Origin: JANXSD01 sp038206385
Lineage (GTDB): Bacteria > Bacteroidota > Bacteroidia > AKYH767-A > OLB10
Assembly (NCBI GenBank): GCA_038206385.1
Contig: JBBRAW010000005.1
Span: 1-64,000, forward strand
Direction of reading: 5' to 3'
DNA length: 64,000 nt
The position numbers were made by a program, and so were the translations under genes. Of this stretch, positions 10,546 to 18,581 are shown in pieces (positions within the stretch are counted from its first letter, which is position 1; each line of letters starts with the position of its first letter). Under the pieces are notes generated by a model. The model was not told the origin of the DNA and made no database searches. It saw nothing but the letters and a program-made list of their open reading frames with translations.

Positions 10546-11218
10546 ACCCTATCATCCAACGGCAAATAACCCATTGCTATTTAATCCAGTGTTGGAAAAT
10601 ATATTAGTAATTGTAAAATTAAATTCGACAAGATTAGAATACTATAATTTAACCACTATCGAAAATCTTCATGCAACAAAATACCATCAACAAAAAGATG
10701 TGTTATCTTATTCTTGGAGACATCATTTATTGAATACTTGGTTAAGTAATTATTGCAATAAACCATTTGATCAATTAAACCTCAAAACTACAAAAGAAGG
10801 AAAAAATTATTTGGATACATTACCATTCCATTTCAACATTAGCAAATCAACAACCTACTTAGCCTTTAGTTTTGGGCCTAATCCCATCGGAGTTGATATA
10901 GAAACCATAAAAGACTTTAAGCCTTTCATGCCGATTGCAGACCAGCATTTTCATGAGAATGAGCAATTACTTTTATCAGAAGAAAAATCGCCATTATCTT
11001 TTTTCTCAATCTGGACAAGAAAGGAAGCGCTTCTAAAGGCAAATGGATCTGGAATTAATGATAACCTAAAAAACTTGGATACAACATCAGAAAGCCATCA
11101 AATGGATTCAAGAATATATCAATTGGAAACTTACGCAAATGATGAATTTATTGTGAGTCTTGCATATCAAAGTACAGATCCTCTTCTATTAAAAATATGT
11201 AATTATAACATTCTATAA
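10520..11218 (+). CDS. 4'-phosphopantetheinyl transferase, Sfp type
   Basis: This enzyme transfers phosphopantetheine from CoA to the serine of ACP and PCP domains, so it would activate the three upstream megasynthases. The family signatures are IGVDIE (Mg-binding Asp/Glu) and WTRKEALLKANGSG, with FHFNISKS before them matching the conserved FN.SHS region. The start is uncertain: ATG codons at 10490, 10505 and 10520 all lie inside the end of the NRPS gene. I chose 10520 because the recognisable protein begins right after it, which gives 232 residues and a 26-bp overlap. The overlap implies translational coupling with the cluster. The divergence of the short N-terminal region makes the exact subfamily unclear. 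Confidence 0.88.
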   Translation: MQSAALKIKPYHPTANNPLLFNPVLENILVIVKLNSTRLEYYNLTTIENLHATKYHQQKDVLSYSWRHHLLNTWLSNYCNKPFDQLNLKTTKEGKNYLDTLPFHFNISKSTTYLAFSFGPNPIGVDIETIKDFKPFMPIADQHFHENEQLLLSEEKSPLSFFSIWTRKEALLKANGSGINDNLKNLDTTSESHQMDSRIYQLETYANDEFIVSLAYQSTDPLLLKICNYNIL

Positions 11219-11338
11219 AGTACAACGTTATAAATGTGCGAAATTGCTCTCTCTTTGCTTACTGTAATTGTGTAGGCTTTCGTATACTTGCTGTAAAAAT
11301 AAATACCATTCTTCCATTAGATTTAAAATCGAAACTTA

Positions 11339-12961
11339 ATGGAAATGTCGAAAAATATGAAACTAAAAATTAATTTAAAGTTCCTTGCCTTTGTGTTCGG
11401 ACTTACCTTTTGTTTGAATGTACCTACAGTGAAAGCTCAAAGTACAGAGCAAGGACAAAAGTTTGATGCATTGTTGAACATGATTCAATATGCTTATGTG
11501 GATTCTGTTGACCAGAAAAAAATATCAGAAGATGCTATTCGTGCTTTGCTGAAAGAATTAGATCCGCATTCTATTTATATTTCTGCTGATGATTTAAAAG
11601 AAACAAACGAGCCGTTAGTTGGAAAGTTTGAAGGTGTCGGTATACAATTTAATATTTTGGATGATACCATTATGGTTACACAAACTATTTCTGGTGGACC
11701 ATCCGAAAAATTAGGTATTCGTGCTGGTGATCGCATTGTAAAAATTGATGATGCAAAAGTCACCAACATCGGTATAAAAAATAATGATGTATTAAAAAAA
11801 TTGCGTGGAGATAAAGGAACAAAAGTAAAAGTTGCTATTGCTCGTCGAGGTAGCCCAGAATTATTGGATTATACGATTACGCGCGATAAAATTCCTTTGT
11901 TTAGTGTCGACGCAACATACATGGCTTCACCAACAATTGGCTATATAAAAATTAGCAAATTTGCTGATAGCACCGTTGATGAATTTAAAGAAGGATTAGC
12001 AAAACTTAAAGAACAAGGAATGAAAAGTATTATCCTTGACTTAACAGGTAACGGTGGAGGATATTTGAATAGAGCCATTGAACTAGCTGATGAGTTTTTA
12101 TCAAATGGAAAACGAGTTGTATATACCGAAGGTAGAAATTCTGTTCGCCAAGATTCGTATGCAACAAGTGCAGGTGGTTTTGAAACAGGAAAAGTAATTG
12201 TATTAGTTGATGAAGGCTCCGCTTCTGCAAGTGAAATTGTTACGGGCGCTTTACAAGATTGGGACCGAGCATTAGTGATTGGACGTAGAACATTTGCTAA
12301 AGGATTAGTACAAAAACCATTTCCATTACCTGATGGCTCTGCTGTTCGACTTACTATCGCTCGTTATCATACACCATCAGGAAGATGTATTCAAAAACAT
12401 TATGAGCCCGGTGATGAAAACTATGAAATGGATTTAAGCAATCGTTTTACTCATGGTGAATTATATAGTCCTGATAGCATTAAATTTATCGACTCTTTAA
12501 AATACAATACCAATGCAGGTAGAATAGTTTACGGTGGTGGTGGAATTATGCCTGATGTATTTATTCCTTTAGATACAAGTATGAGCAGCAAATATTATGA
12601 TAATTTAAGAAGAGAAAGTGTATTGAATGATTTCACGTATGCGTATGTTGATGAACATCGTGCTGAACTTTTAAAATCATACACTGATGTTTTTGCTTTC
12701 AAACAAAACTTTATACTTACTGATGAATTCATGAACAAATTCATGGCTTTAGCTGAGAAGAAAAATGTGAAAAAAGACGAGAAAGGATATGCAACTTCGG
12801 AGAAGTTAATCAAGACACAATTACGTGCATTGATTGCAAGAGACCTTTGGAACACCAATGCATATTATGTTATCATCAATGATATCAATCCTTTCCTAAT
12901 TAAAGCAATGCAAGCATTCGATGATCATACATTTGAAAAGATGAAAATAGCAGGAAACTAA
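11339..12961 (+). CDS. C-terminal processing peptidase (S41, CtpA-like) with PDZ domain
   Basis: This is a periplasmic serine protease of the tail-specific family. It has an N-terminal signal peptide ending near VKAQ. A PDZ domain (about residues 100-185, with SGGPSEKLGIRAGD) binds the C-termini of substrates. The peptidase core carries the Ser-Lys dyad: Ser296 in GSASASE and Lys321 in FAKGLVQ, with Gln325 next to it. The spacing of 25 residues matches CtpA and CtpB enzymes. At 540 residues it is a normal bacteroidete S41A length. It stands alone, 120 bp after the PPTase gene, and ends at a strong terminator, so it is probably not part of the biosynthetic cluster. Confidence 0.94.
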   Translation: MEMSKNMKLKINLKFLAFVFGLTFCLNVPTVKAQSTEQGQKFDALLNMIQYAYVDSVDQKKISEDAIRALLKELDPHSIYISADDLKETNEPLVGKFEGVGIQFNILDDTIMVTQTISGGPSEKLGIRAGDRIVKIDDAKVTNIGIKNNDVLKKLRGDKGTKVKVAIARRGSPELLDYTITRDKIPLFSVDATYMASPTIGYIKISKFADSTVDEFKEGLAKLKEQGMKSIILDLTGNGGGYLNRAIELADEFLSNGKRVVYTEGRNSVRQDSYATSAGGFETGKVIVLVDEGSASASEIVTGALQDWDRALVIGRRTFAKGLVQKPFPLPDGSAVRLTIARYHTPSGRCIQKHYEPGDENYEMDLSNRFTHGELYSPDSIKFIDSLKYNTNAGRIVYGGGGIMPDVFIPLDTSMSSKYYDNLRRESVLNDFTYAYVDEHRAELLKSYTDVFAFKQNFILTDEFMNKFMALAEKKNVKKDEKGYATSEKLIKTQLRALIARDLWNTNAYYVIINDINPFLIKAMQAFDDHTFEKMKIAGN

Positions 12962-12980
12962 TTTTTTTATAGAAAATAAA

Positions 12981-13014
12981 AAAGGGTTCTTCTTAATGGA
13001 AGAACCCTTTTTTA
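12981..13014 (+). terminator. Rho-independent terminator after the S41 peptidase
   Basis: A perfect 12-bp stem (AAAGGGTTCTTC at 12981-12992 with GAAGAACCCTTT at 12999-13010) closes a 6-base loop and runs into TTTTATT. An A-rich tract precedes it, so it could also work on the other strand. Confidence 0.93.
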
Positions 13015-13052
13015 TTAAAATTTAGCGTAAGAATATCTGCTCTAATAAAAGA

Positions 13053-13078
13053 CCCGATGAAAATTACTCTTCATCGGG
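13053..13078 (-). terminator. Hairpin terminator downstream of the YceI gene
   Basis: A 9-bp perfect stem (CCCGATGAA with TTCATCGGG, loop of 8) is followed on the minus strand by TCTTTTATTAG. It lies 43 bp beyond the stop of the YceI gene, converging with the terminator of the S41 gene. Confidence 0.75.
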
Positions 13079-13120
13079 GAATCAAACGCATTGCTATTTT
13101 TTTCAATAGCCCTCTACACA

Positions 13121-13657
13121 TTATTTTTGTTTTACTAATTGTATTTCTGCATGTAACTTCACTTCTTCGCTCAATAATAATCCACCCGTTTCCATGGTGC
13201 CATTCCATACTAAACCAAAATCTTTGCGATTAATTTTTCCCGTTACAGTAAATCCGGCTTTTGTATTTCCATAAGAATCATTTGCAATACCACCAAATTC
13301 AAGATTTAGTTGAACTGGTTTCGTAACATCACGAATTGTTAAATCACCATTTAAACTATAATTTCCGTTGGCATCAAGTTTCTCCGAATTACTTGCTTTG
13401 AATTTCATTTGCGGAAATTTTTCAGCATCAAAAAAATCTGGTGCTAATAAATGACCATCTCGTTTTTCATTTCCCGTATCAACTGAATTTATTTCCGCAG
13501 TGAAATCAATTTTTGCATTTTGAAAATCATCATTTGCTGCTTCAGCTTCAACGTTGAACTTGCCAAAATTTCCTGAAACATTGGTAATCATTAAGTGCTT
13601 TATTTTAAAGCCAATTTCTGAATGTGTTGGATCTGAGATCCATTTTGTTGTAGACAT
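13121..13657 (-). CDS. YceI family lipocalin-like protein
   Basis: The 178-residue protein spans a single YceI domain (W.SDPTHSEIGFKIKHLMI at the N-terminus, GNEKRDGHLLAPDFFDAEKFP in the middle, DFGLVWN near the end). YceI proteins form a beta-barrel that binds isoprenoid-type or other amphipathic ligands. There is no signal peptide, so this copy is cytoplasmic, as is common for the short bacteroidete paralogues. It is the distal gene of what was an operon with an Old Yellow Enzyme gene that is now a relic (13706-13937), and paired palindromes upstream of that relic probably still control it. The ligand and physiological role are not known for this type. Confidence 0.92.
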   Translation of the reverse strand: MSTTKWISDPTHSEIGFKIKHLMITNVSGNFGKFNVEAEAANDDFQNAKIDFTAEINSVDTGNEKRDGHLLAPDFFDAEKFPQMKFKASNSEKLDANGNYSLNGDLTIRDVTKPVQLNLEFGGIANDSYGNTKAGFTVTGKINRKDFGLVWNGTMETGGLLLSEEVKLHAEIQLVKQK

Positions 13658-13705
13658 TTTTTTGCGTTTTAAATTGTGTAAGTAATTTATTTATGTGTAG
13701 ATTTT

Positions 13706-13937
13706 TTAAGCTTTAATAACTCCATTTAATATAGGATAATCTGTATATCCCTTTTCTGCTATTTCACCAGTTGAATACAAAGTAGACTATTGAGAATATT
13801 CATTGAACTGTTATTTAAGAATCTTTCTAGTAAATCAATATTCACAAAAAAATACATGCCATTCGAAATCATATTTGAATGCCCATTCTGTTTTTTAATA
13901 CCATATTCTTAAGGGAAATTTCTTGTAGTAGTTTCAT
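13706..13937 (-). pseudogene. Relic of an Old Yellow Enzyme / alkene reductase gene
   Basis: On the minus strand an ATG at 13937 begins MKLLQEISLKNMVLKNRM, which matches the N-terminus of NADH:flavin oxidoreductases (..LKNR.VMAPM). A stop follows at once. Shortly after, NIDLLERFLNN and then, after a frameshift, TLYSTG and EKGYTDYP match the extreme C-terminus of the same family (NPDL.ERF..., ..KGYTDYP). The gene is normally about 360 codons; here only about 77 codons' worth remain, so most of the flavin barrel has been deleted and the ends have decayed. It sits between a palindrome pair and the YceI gene on the same strand. This reading rests on motif recognition alone. Confidence 0.72.
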
Positions 13938-14003
13938 TTTTTTATGCCTTTGATTAAGCAAAACGATTAACGATTGTTTCTATTTTACTTTTCATAACAT
14001 TAA

Positions 14004-14042
14004 TTGTATATACAAATATACTACAAACTATTGTATATACAA
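14004..14042 (-). promoter_or_regulatory. Paired 12-bp palindromes, probable repressor operator
   Basis: The perfect palindrome TTGTATATACAA occurs twice, at 14004-14015 and 14031-14042, with centres 27 bp apart. The pair lies 67-105 bp upstream of the start of the Old Yellow Enzyme relic and its downstream YceI gene. Such tandem dyads fit a dimeric winged-helix repressor (HxlR or MarR type, which often control reductase/YceI operons). No such regulator gene is in the window. Confidence 0.65.
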
Positions 14043-14136
14043 CTGTTTAGGATTGTTAGAGCATCAAAGGTCTGACTGTAAGTATTATAAGATCTACATT
14101 TTAAGAGCAACCACTAAAACAAAAGGGTTTAATGCT

Positions 14137-14808
14137 CTATTCTTTACCAGAAACAACAACAACGATTTCTCCTTTAACCGTTTTTTGTGAAAAATAAATC
14201 TTTAATTCTTCTACCGTTCCACGTTTATTTTCTTCAAACATCTTGGTGAGTTCGCGTGAAACAGAAGCTATTCTTTCTGGACCAAAATATTCACAACATT
14301 CTTCTAAAAGCTTTACTAATCTGTGTGGTGATTCATAAAAAACGATAGTACGACTTTCTTCTTTTAATGCTGATAATCGGGTATGTCTTCCTTTTTTTTG
14401 TGGTAAAAATCCTTCAAACACAAAACGGTCGCAGGGAATTCCGCTCATCACTAATGCAGGTACAAAAGCAGTTGCACCCGGCAAACATTCTACTGGAACA
14501 TCTTCACGTACACATTCTCGAATCAATAAATATCCAGGATCACTTATGCCAGGCGTACCAGCATCACTAACCAAGGCAATACTTGTTCCCTCTTTCAATA
14601 AGCGTATTACTTCTTTCAATGCTTGATGTTCATTGTGCTGATGATGAGAAAGAATTCGTTTCTCAATACCATAATGTTGCAATAAAAATTTAGAAGTGCG
14701 TGTATCTTCTGCCAAAACAATATCAACAGACTTTAGAACTTCAAGCGCCCTCAATGTAATATCTTGAAGATTTCCAATTGGGGTTGGCACTATGTATAAC
14801 TTCGACAT
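14137..14808 (-). CDS. rsmI: 16S rRNA (cytidine1402-2'-O)-methyltransferase
   Basis: RsmI uses SAM to methylate the 2'-OH of C1402 in the decoding centre of 16S rRNA. The 223-residue protein has the tetrapyrrole-methylase fold signatures: LYIVPTPIGNLQDITLRAL at the N-terminus, LAEDTR, VSDAGTPGISDPG, and VVFYESPHR-like IVFYESPHRL. The C-terminal end is GEIVVVVSG, as usual for the family. It is divergent from the large secreted protease gene, with 88 bp between the two start codons. Nothing unusual is seen. Confidence 0.96.
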   Translation of the reverse strand: MSKLYIVPTPIGNLQDITLRALEVLKSVDIVLAEDTRTSKFLLQHYGIEKRILSHHQHNEHQALKEVIRLLKEGTSIALVSDAGTPGISDPGYLLIRECVREDVPVECLPGATAFVPALVMSGIPCDRFVFEGFLPQKKGRHTRLSALKEESRTIVFYESPHRLVKLLEECCEYFGPERIASVSRELTKMFEENKRGTVEELKIYFSQKTVKGEIVVVVSGKE

Positions 14809-14896
14809 CGTTGCAAAATTGCCAAAAGAAAACTACTTTTTACCGAATAGCTTCAATATTTTATTTACTTTCATCAAACTAATCAACATACTAATT

Positions 14897-17800
14897 ATGA
14901 GAAAATTTATTTTCGGCTTGCTCATCCTTACGATGATCTCTTCAAATCCTCTTTCTGCACAACAGGATTATCGTATTAAACTTCAAAGTGGAGCAATTCA
15001 ACCATCATCCAACCTTGAACAATTCTTGCTTTCACCAAAAGCTAAAGATGTTTATAACGGATATTATTACCGCTTCATTCAGTTTGAAAGTTTGCCGAAC
15101 GTTGCACAAAAAGAATCGATCAAAAAAAGTGGATTACTCTTATTGGATTATATTCCTTCCAATACTTTTATGGTGGCAATCCCTAAAGGGTATGATAGAA
15201 AACAATTACGAAATTTCAATATTCGTTCTATCATTCAACAAGAAGCAAAACAAAAAATAAGTACACATATTGCAGGTGGTTTTTCTTCTTATGCCGTGAA
15301 TGAAAAAAATACTGTTGATATAATTGTTCAATATCAAAAAAATATTTCTAGTGATGCGGCAAAAGCTACTGCAATGAATCATGGAAAAATTCTTAGTGTG
15401 AATCCAACAAATCATACAATTACTTTACGCATCAACAATAAAAATTTAAATACATTAGCGGCAGAGAGTTGGGTTTTTTATATTAATTCTATTGCTGCAC
15501 CAGCTACTCCAGAAGATACTAAAGGCAGAAGTCTTCATCGTTCCAATGTAATTAATAGTGATTATGCAACAGGTCGTCATTACGATGGTAGTGGAGTTGT
15601 TGCGGGATTAGCAGATGATGGAGAAGTAGGTCCGCATATTGATTTTCAAGGACGATTAACCAATCATCTTGTTGGCACTGGTGGCTCTCATGGAGATATG
15701 ACAATTGGAATTCTTGCTGGAGGAGGTAACCTTGATCCAACAATTCGTGGAATGGGTACAGGCGCTTATTTACATGTTTATGATATCAATGGTTATCCAC
15801 ACATCATCAATGCAGTAAATAATTTTGATACTTTAGGAACTATCATTTGCTCTACTTCTTATTCACAAGGGTGCAACGAATATTCTACTGACACACAATT
15901 TGGTGATCAGTTGTTACATGAAAATCCGCAATTAGAATTTGTTTTTTCTGCAGGAAATAATGGTGGTGGTGATTGTCAATATGGTGCTGGTGCTGGTTGG
16001 GGAAATATAACCGGCGGATATAAAACTGGAAAAAATGTTATTTCATGTGGTAACTTAAGTGCGCTTGAAATACTTGACAACTCAAGTAGTAGAGGTCCCG
16101 CATCTGATGGTCGTGTTAAACCTGATATTTGTTCGAATGGTTTAGGTCAACTTTCAACCGATCAAGATAACACCTATCAAGTTGGTGGAGGAACATCTGC
16201 TGCATCTCCAGGAATTGCAGGAATCCTTACTCAACTTTATCAAGCATACAAATCATTAAATGGAAATCAAAATCCAAATGCTGCATTAATAAAAGCTAGT
16301 TTATTAAATAGTGCAGAAGACATTGGAAATCCTGGTCCTGATTATACTTACGGTTGGGGCAGAGTAAATGCATTACGTGCTTTAAAAACAATTGAAGACG
16401 GTAGATATATTTTAGATAGTATTTCAAACGCAGGAGTTAATACGCATACCATAACAGTTCCTGCTGGAGTGAATCAAATGCGTGTTATGGTTTATTGGAA
16501 TGATCCAGAAGGCACAGCGCTTGCATCAAAAGCTTTAGTAAATGATCTTGATATTACTTTATCCGATCCATCATCTGCTATTTTTAATCCATGGATATTA
16601 AATCCTACACCCAATGCAATTACTTTAAATGATCCTGCTGTTCGAGGTGTTGATACCTTAAACAACATGGAACAAGTTACGATTGATAATCCATCAGCAG
16701 GAGTTTATACTCTCAATGTAAATGGCACCTCTATTCCGCTTGGTCCGCAACAATATTATATCGTTTATGAATTTCGAACAAGTGATATAACATTAACATA
16801 TCCTCAAGGCGGTGAAGGTTTTGTTCCAAATGAAACTGAAGTAATTCGTTGGGATGCTGTTAAAGGATTAGGAAATTTTACACTTGAATTTTCAACTGAC
16901 AATGGCGGTTCGTGGAATACTATTGCAGCAGTAAATGATCAAACGTTACAATATGAATGGACTGTTCCAAATACCTTAACTGGTGATGCATTAGTACGTG
17001 TAAGTCGTGGTAGTTTTATCGACGTTAGTGATACTACTTTTACTATTATGAATCTTCCGCAAAATATTATTGTCGATTGGGCTTGTCCTGATTCAATTAG
17101 ACTCACTTGGGATCCTGTTGTAGGTTCCACAGGATATACGGTTTATAGTTTGGGAACAAAATATATGGATCCAATAGCAAATCCAATTTCTAATTCCATT
17201 GTACTTTATAATACCAATCCAACATTAGATTATTGGTATAGTGTAAGTGCAAAAGCATCAAACGGTTCTAATGGTCGTCGCGCTTTAGCGATACAAAAAG
17301 TAGCTGGTGTTTTTAATTGTCCATTAGCTTTAGATGTTCAAATAAATTCCATCAATCCAGGACCAGGAACTTTACTAGATTGTCAAATCAATAGTGCTTT
17401 ATTTGTTAACATAGAAATAAAAAATTCAGGGCAAACTGCTATTAATAATATTCCAGTTAGTTTACAATTGGATGGAAATTTTGTTGTTTCTGATATTGTT
17501 CCTGTAACAATTGCACCAAACTTAACGACTAATTGGACTTTCACTGTTCCGATAAATATTACAACTGCTGGATTGCATACTATTAAAACTTGGGCCACTT
17601 ACTCTGGCGATCTTAATAGTTTTAATGATACGCTTACAACAAATATTACTGTTATTAACGGAACACTTTCTACTATTCCATTACTGGAAGATTTCGAATC
17701 TTTTACGCTATGTAATACCACGACCGATTGTGGCGTTACTATATGTGGATTAAATGATGGTTGGATAAACTCAGTAAATGGAATTGAGGACAACATCGAT

Positions 17801-18496
17801 TTTCGTACTAATGAAGGTCCCACTCCTTCTGCAAATACGGGCCCTGATGTTGATCATACTTTAGGTACAGCAACAGGAAATTATATTTACTTAGAAGCAT
17901 CTGGTGGATGTGATCAACAATTAGCAATTTTAACAAGTCCGTGTATTGATTTAACAAATGTTTTAAATCCTAATCTATCATTTTGGTATCACATGTATGG
18001 AACTAATATGGGAGAATTACACTTAGATGTATATGCAGATGGCAATTGGACAAACGATGTAATGATTCCTATTTCTGGTGATCAAGGTAACCAATGGTTA
18101 GAGGGTAATTTATCATTGTCAAACTATACAAGTAAAATTATCAATATTCGTTTCAGGGGAATAACAGGTGTAGGATTTCAAAGTGACTTATCTCTTGATG
18201 ACATCAGCATACAAAATACCGTAGGGCTTACTCCAACAACTAATTTAAATGGAACTGTAACGTTGTTCCCAAATCCATCATCAGGAATTTTTAATCTCGA
18301 ATTAAAAAATGTGGATACACATAATTTATCCATTTCGGTATTGGATGTTTCTGGGAGAACTATTTGGCAACAAAAAACTTCACAGATAACAAATGAAAAA
18401 CAATTAATAGCTCTTCACAATTTACAGAAGGGGATTTATTTTTTACAACTTCGTAATGGTAACGCAATTCGACAAATTAAATTAACAATAATTTAG
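14897..18496 (+). CDS. Secreted subtilisin-like (S8) protease with T9SS sorting domain
   Basis: I place the start at the ATG at 14897, because a signal peptide (MRKFIFGLLIL...LSAQQ) follows directly; the longer reading frame overlaps rsmI. The product has 1199 residues. The catalytic triad regions are visible: Asp in GLADDGEVG, His in GGSHGDMTIG and Ser in GGTSAASPG. After the catalytic domain come beta-rich modules: a P-domain-like region with VYWNDPEGT, a SusE/FN3-like part, a CARDB-like segment (about 815-915) and a jelly-roll region with LSFWYHMYGTNMG, which resembles MAM domains. The C-terminus (LFPNPSSGIFNLEL ... KGIYFLQL) is a type A T9SS sorting domain. It should therefore be exported by the Sec system and then across the outer membrane. 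Confidence 0.93.
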   Translation: MRKFIFGLLILTMISSNPLSAQQDYRIKLQSGAIQPSSNLEQFLLSPKAKDVYNGYYYRFIQFESLPNVAQKESIKKSGLLLLDYIPSNTFMVAIPKGYDRKQLRNFNIRSIIQQEAKQKISTHIAGGFSSYAVNEKNTVDIIVQYQKNISSDAAKATAMNHGKILSVNPTNHTITLRINNKNLNTLAAESWVFYINSIAAPATPEDTKGRSLHRSNVINSDYATGRHYDGSGVVAGLADDGEVGPHIDFQGRLTNHLVGTGGSHGDMTIGILAGGGNLDPTIRGMGTGAYLHVYDINGYPHIINAVNNFDTLGTIICSTSYSQGCNEYSTDTQFGDQLLHENPQLEFVFSAGNNGGGDCQYGAGAGWGNITGGYKTGKNVISCGNLSALEILDNSSSRGPASDGRVKPDICSNGLGQLSTDQDNTYQVGGGTSAASPGIAGILTQLYQAYKSLNGNQNPNAALIKASLLNSAEDIGNPGPDYTYGWGRVNALRALKTIEDGRYILDSISNAGVNTHTITVPAGVNQMRVMVYWNDPEGTALASKALVNDLDITLSDPSSAIFNPWILNPTPNAITLNDPAVRGVDTLNNMEQVTIDNPSAGVYTLNVNGTSIPLGPQQYYIVYEFRTSDITLTYPQGGEGFVPNETEVIRWDAVKGLGNFTLEFSTDNGGSWNTIAAVNDQTLQYEWTVPNTLTGDALVRVSRGSFIDVSDTTFTIMNLPQNIIVDWACPDSIRLTWDPVVGSTGYTVYSLGTKYMDPIANPISNSIVLYNTNPTLDYWYSVSAKASNGSNGRRALAIQKVAGVFNCPLALDVQINSINPGPGTLLDCQINSALFVNIEIKNSGQTAINNIPVSLQLDGNFVVSDIVPVTIAPNLTTNWTFTVPINITTAGLHTIKTWATYSGDLNSFNDTLTTNITVINGTLSTIPLLEDFESFTLCNTTTDCGVTICGLNDGWINSVNGIEDNIDFRTNEGPTPSANTGPDVDHTLGTATGNYIYLEASGGCDQQLAILTSPCIDLTNVLNPNLSFWYHMYGTNMGELHLDVYADGNWTNDVMIPISGDQGNQWLEGNLSLSNYTSKIINIRFRGITGVGFQSDLSLDDISIQNTVGLTPTTNLNGTVTLFPNPSSGIFNLELKNVDTHNLSISVLDVSGRTIWQQKTSQITNEKQLIALHNLQKGIYFLQLRNGNAIRQIKLTII

Positions 18497-18523
18497 TCTA
18501 ATAATTAAGCATATTAAATTTTA

Positions 18524-18549
18524 GGGGGACAGATTTGTCTCCCTTTTTT
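18524..18549 (+). terminator. Rho-independent terminator after the S8 protease
   Basis: The stem GGGGGACA (18524-18531) pairs with TGTCTCCC (18536-18543), one pair being G-U, with a GATT loop. Six T residues follow. It lies about 28 bp after the protease stop. Confidence 0.88.
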
Positions 18550-18577
18550 GCTTCTACTAAAATTTTTATTTACTTTG
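18547..18577 (+). promoter_or_regulatory. Bacteroidota-type promoter for the membrane protein gene
   Basis: TTTG (18547-18550) and TACTTTG (18571-18577) are 20 bases apart, matching the phylum's -33 TTTG / -7 TAnnTTTG consensus. The ATG at 18582 is only 4 bases after the -7 element, so the transcript would be leaderless or nearly so. The -33 element overlaps the T-tract of the upstream terminator. Confidence 0.6.
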
Positions 18578-18581
18578 CTAC

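Noticed and set aside
14792..14897. Longer N-terminus of the S8 protease
   Set aside because: It overlaps the start of rsmI and precedes a clear signal peptide starting at 14897.
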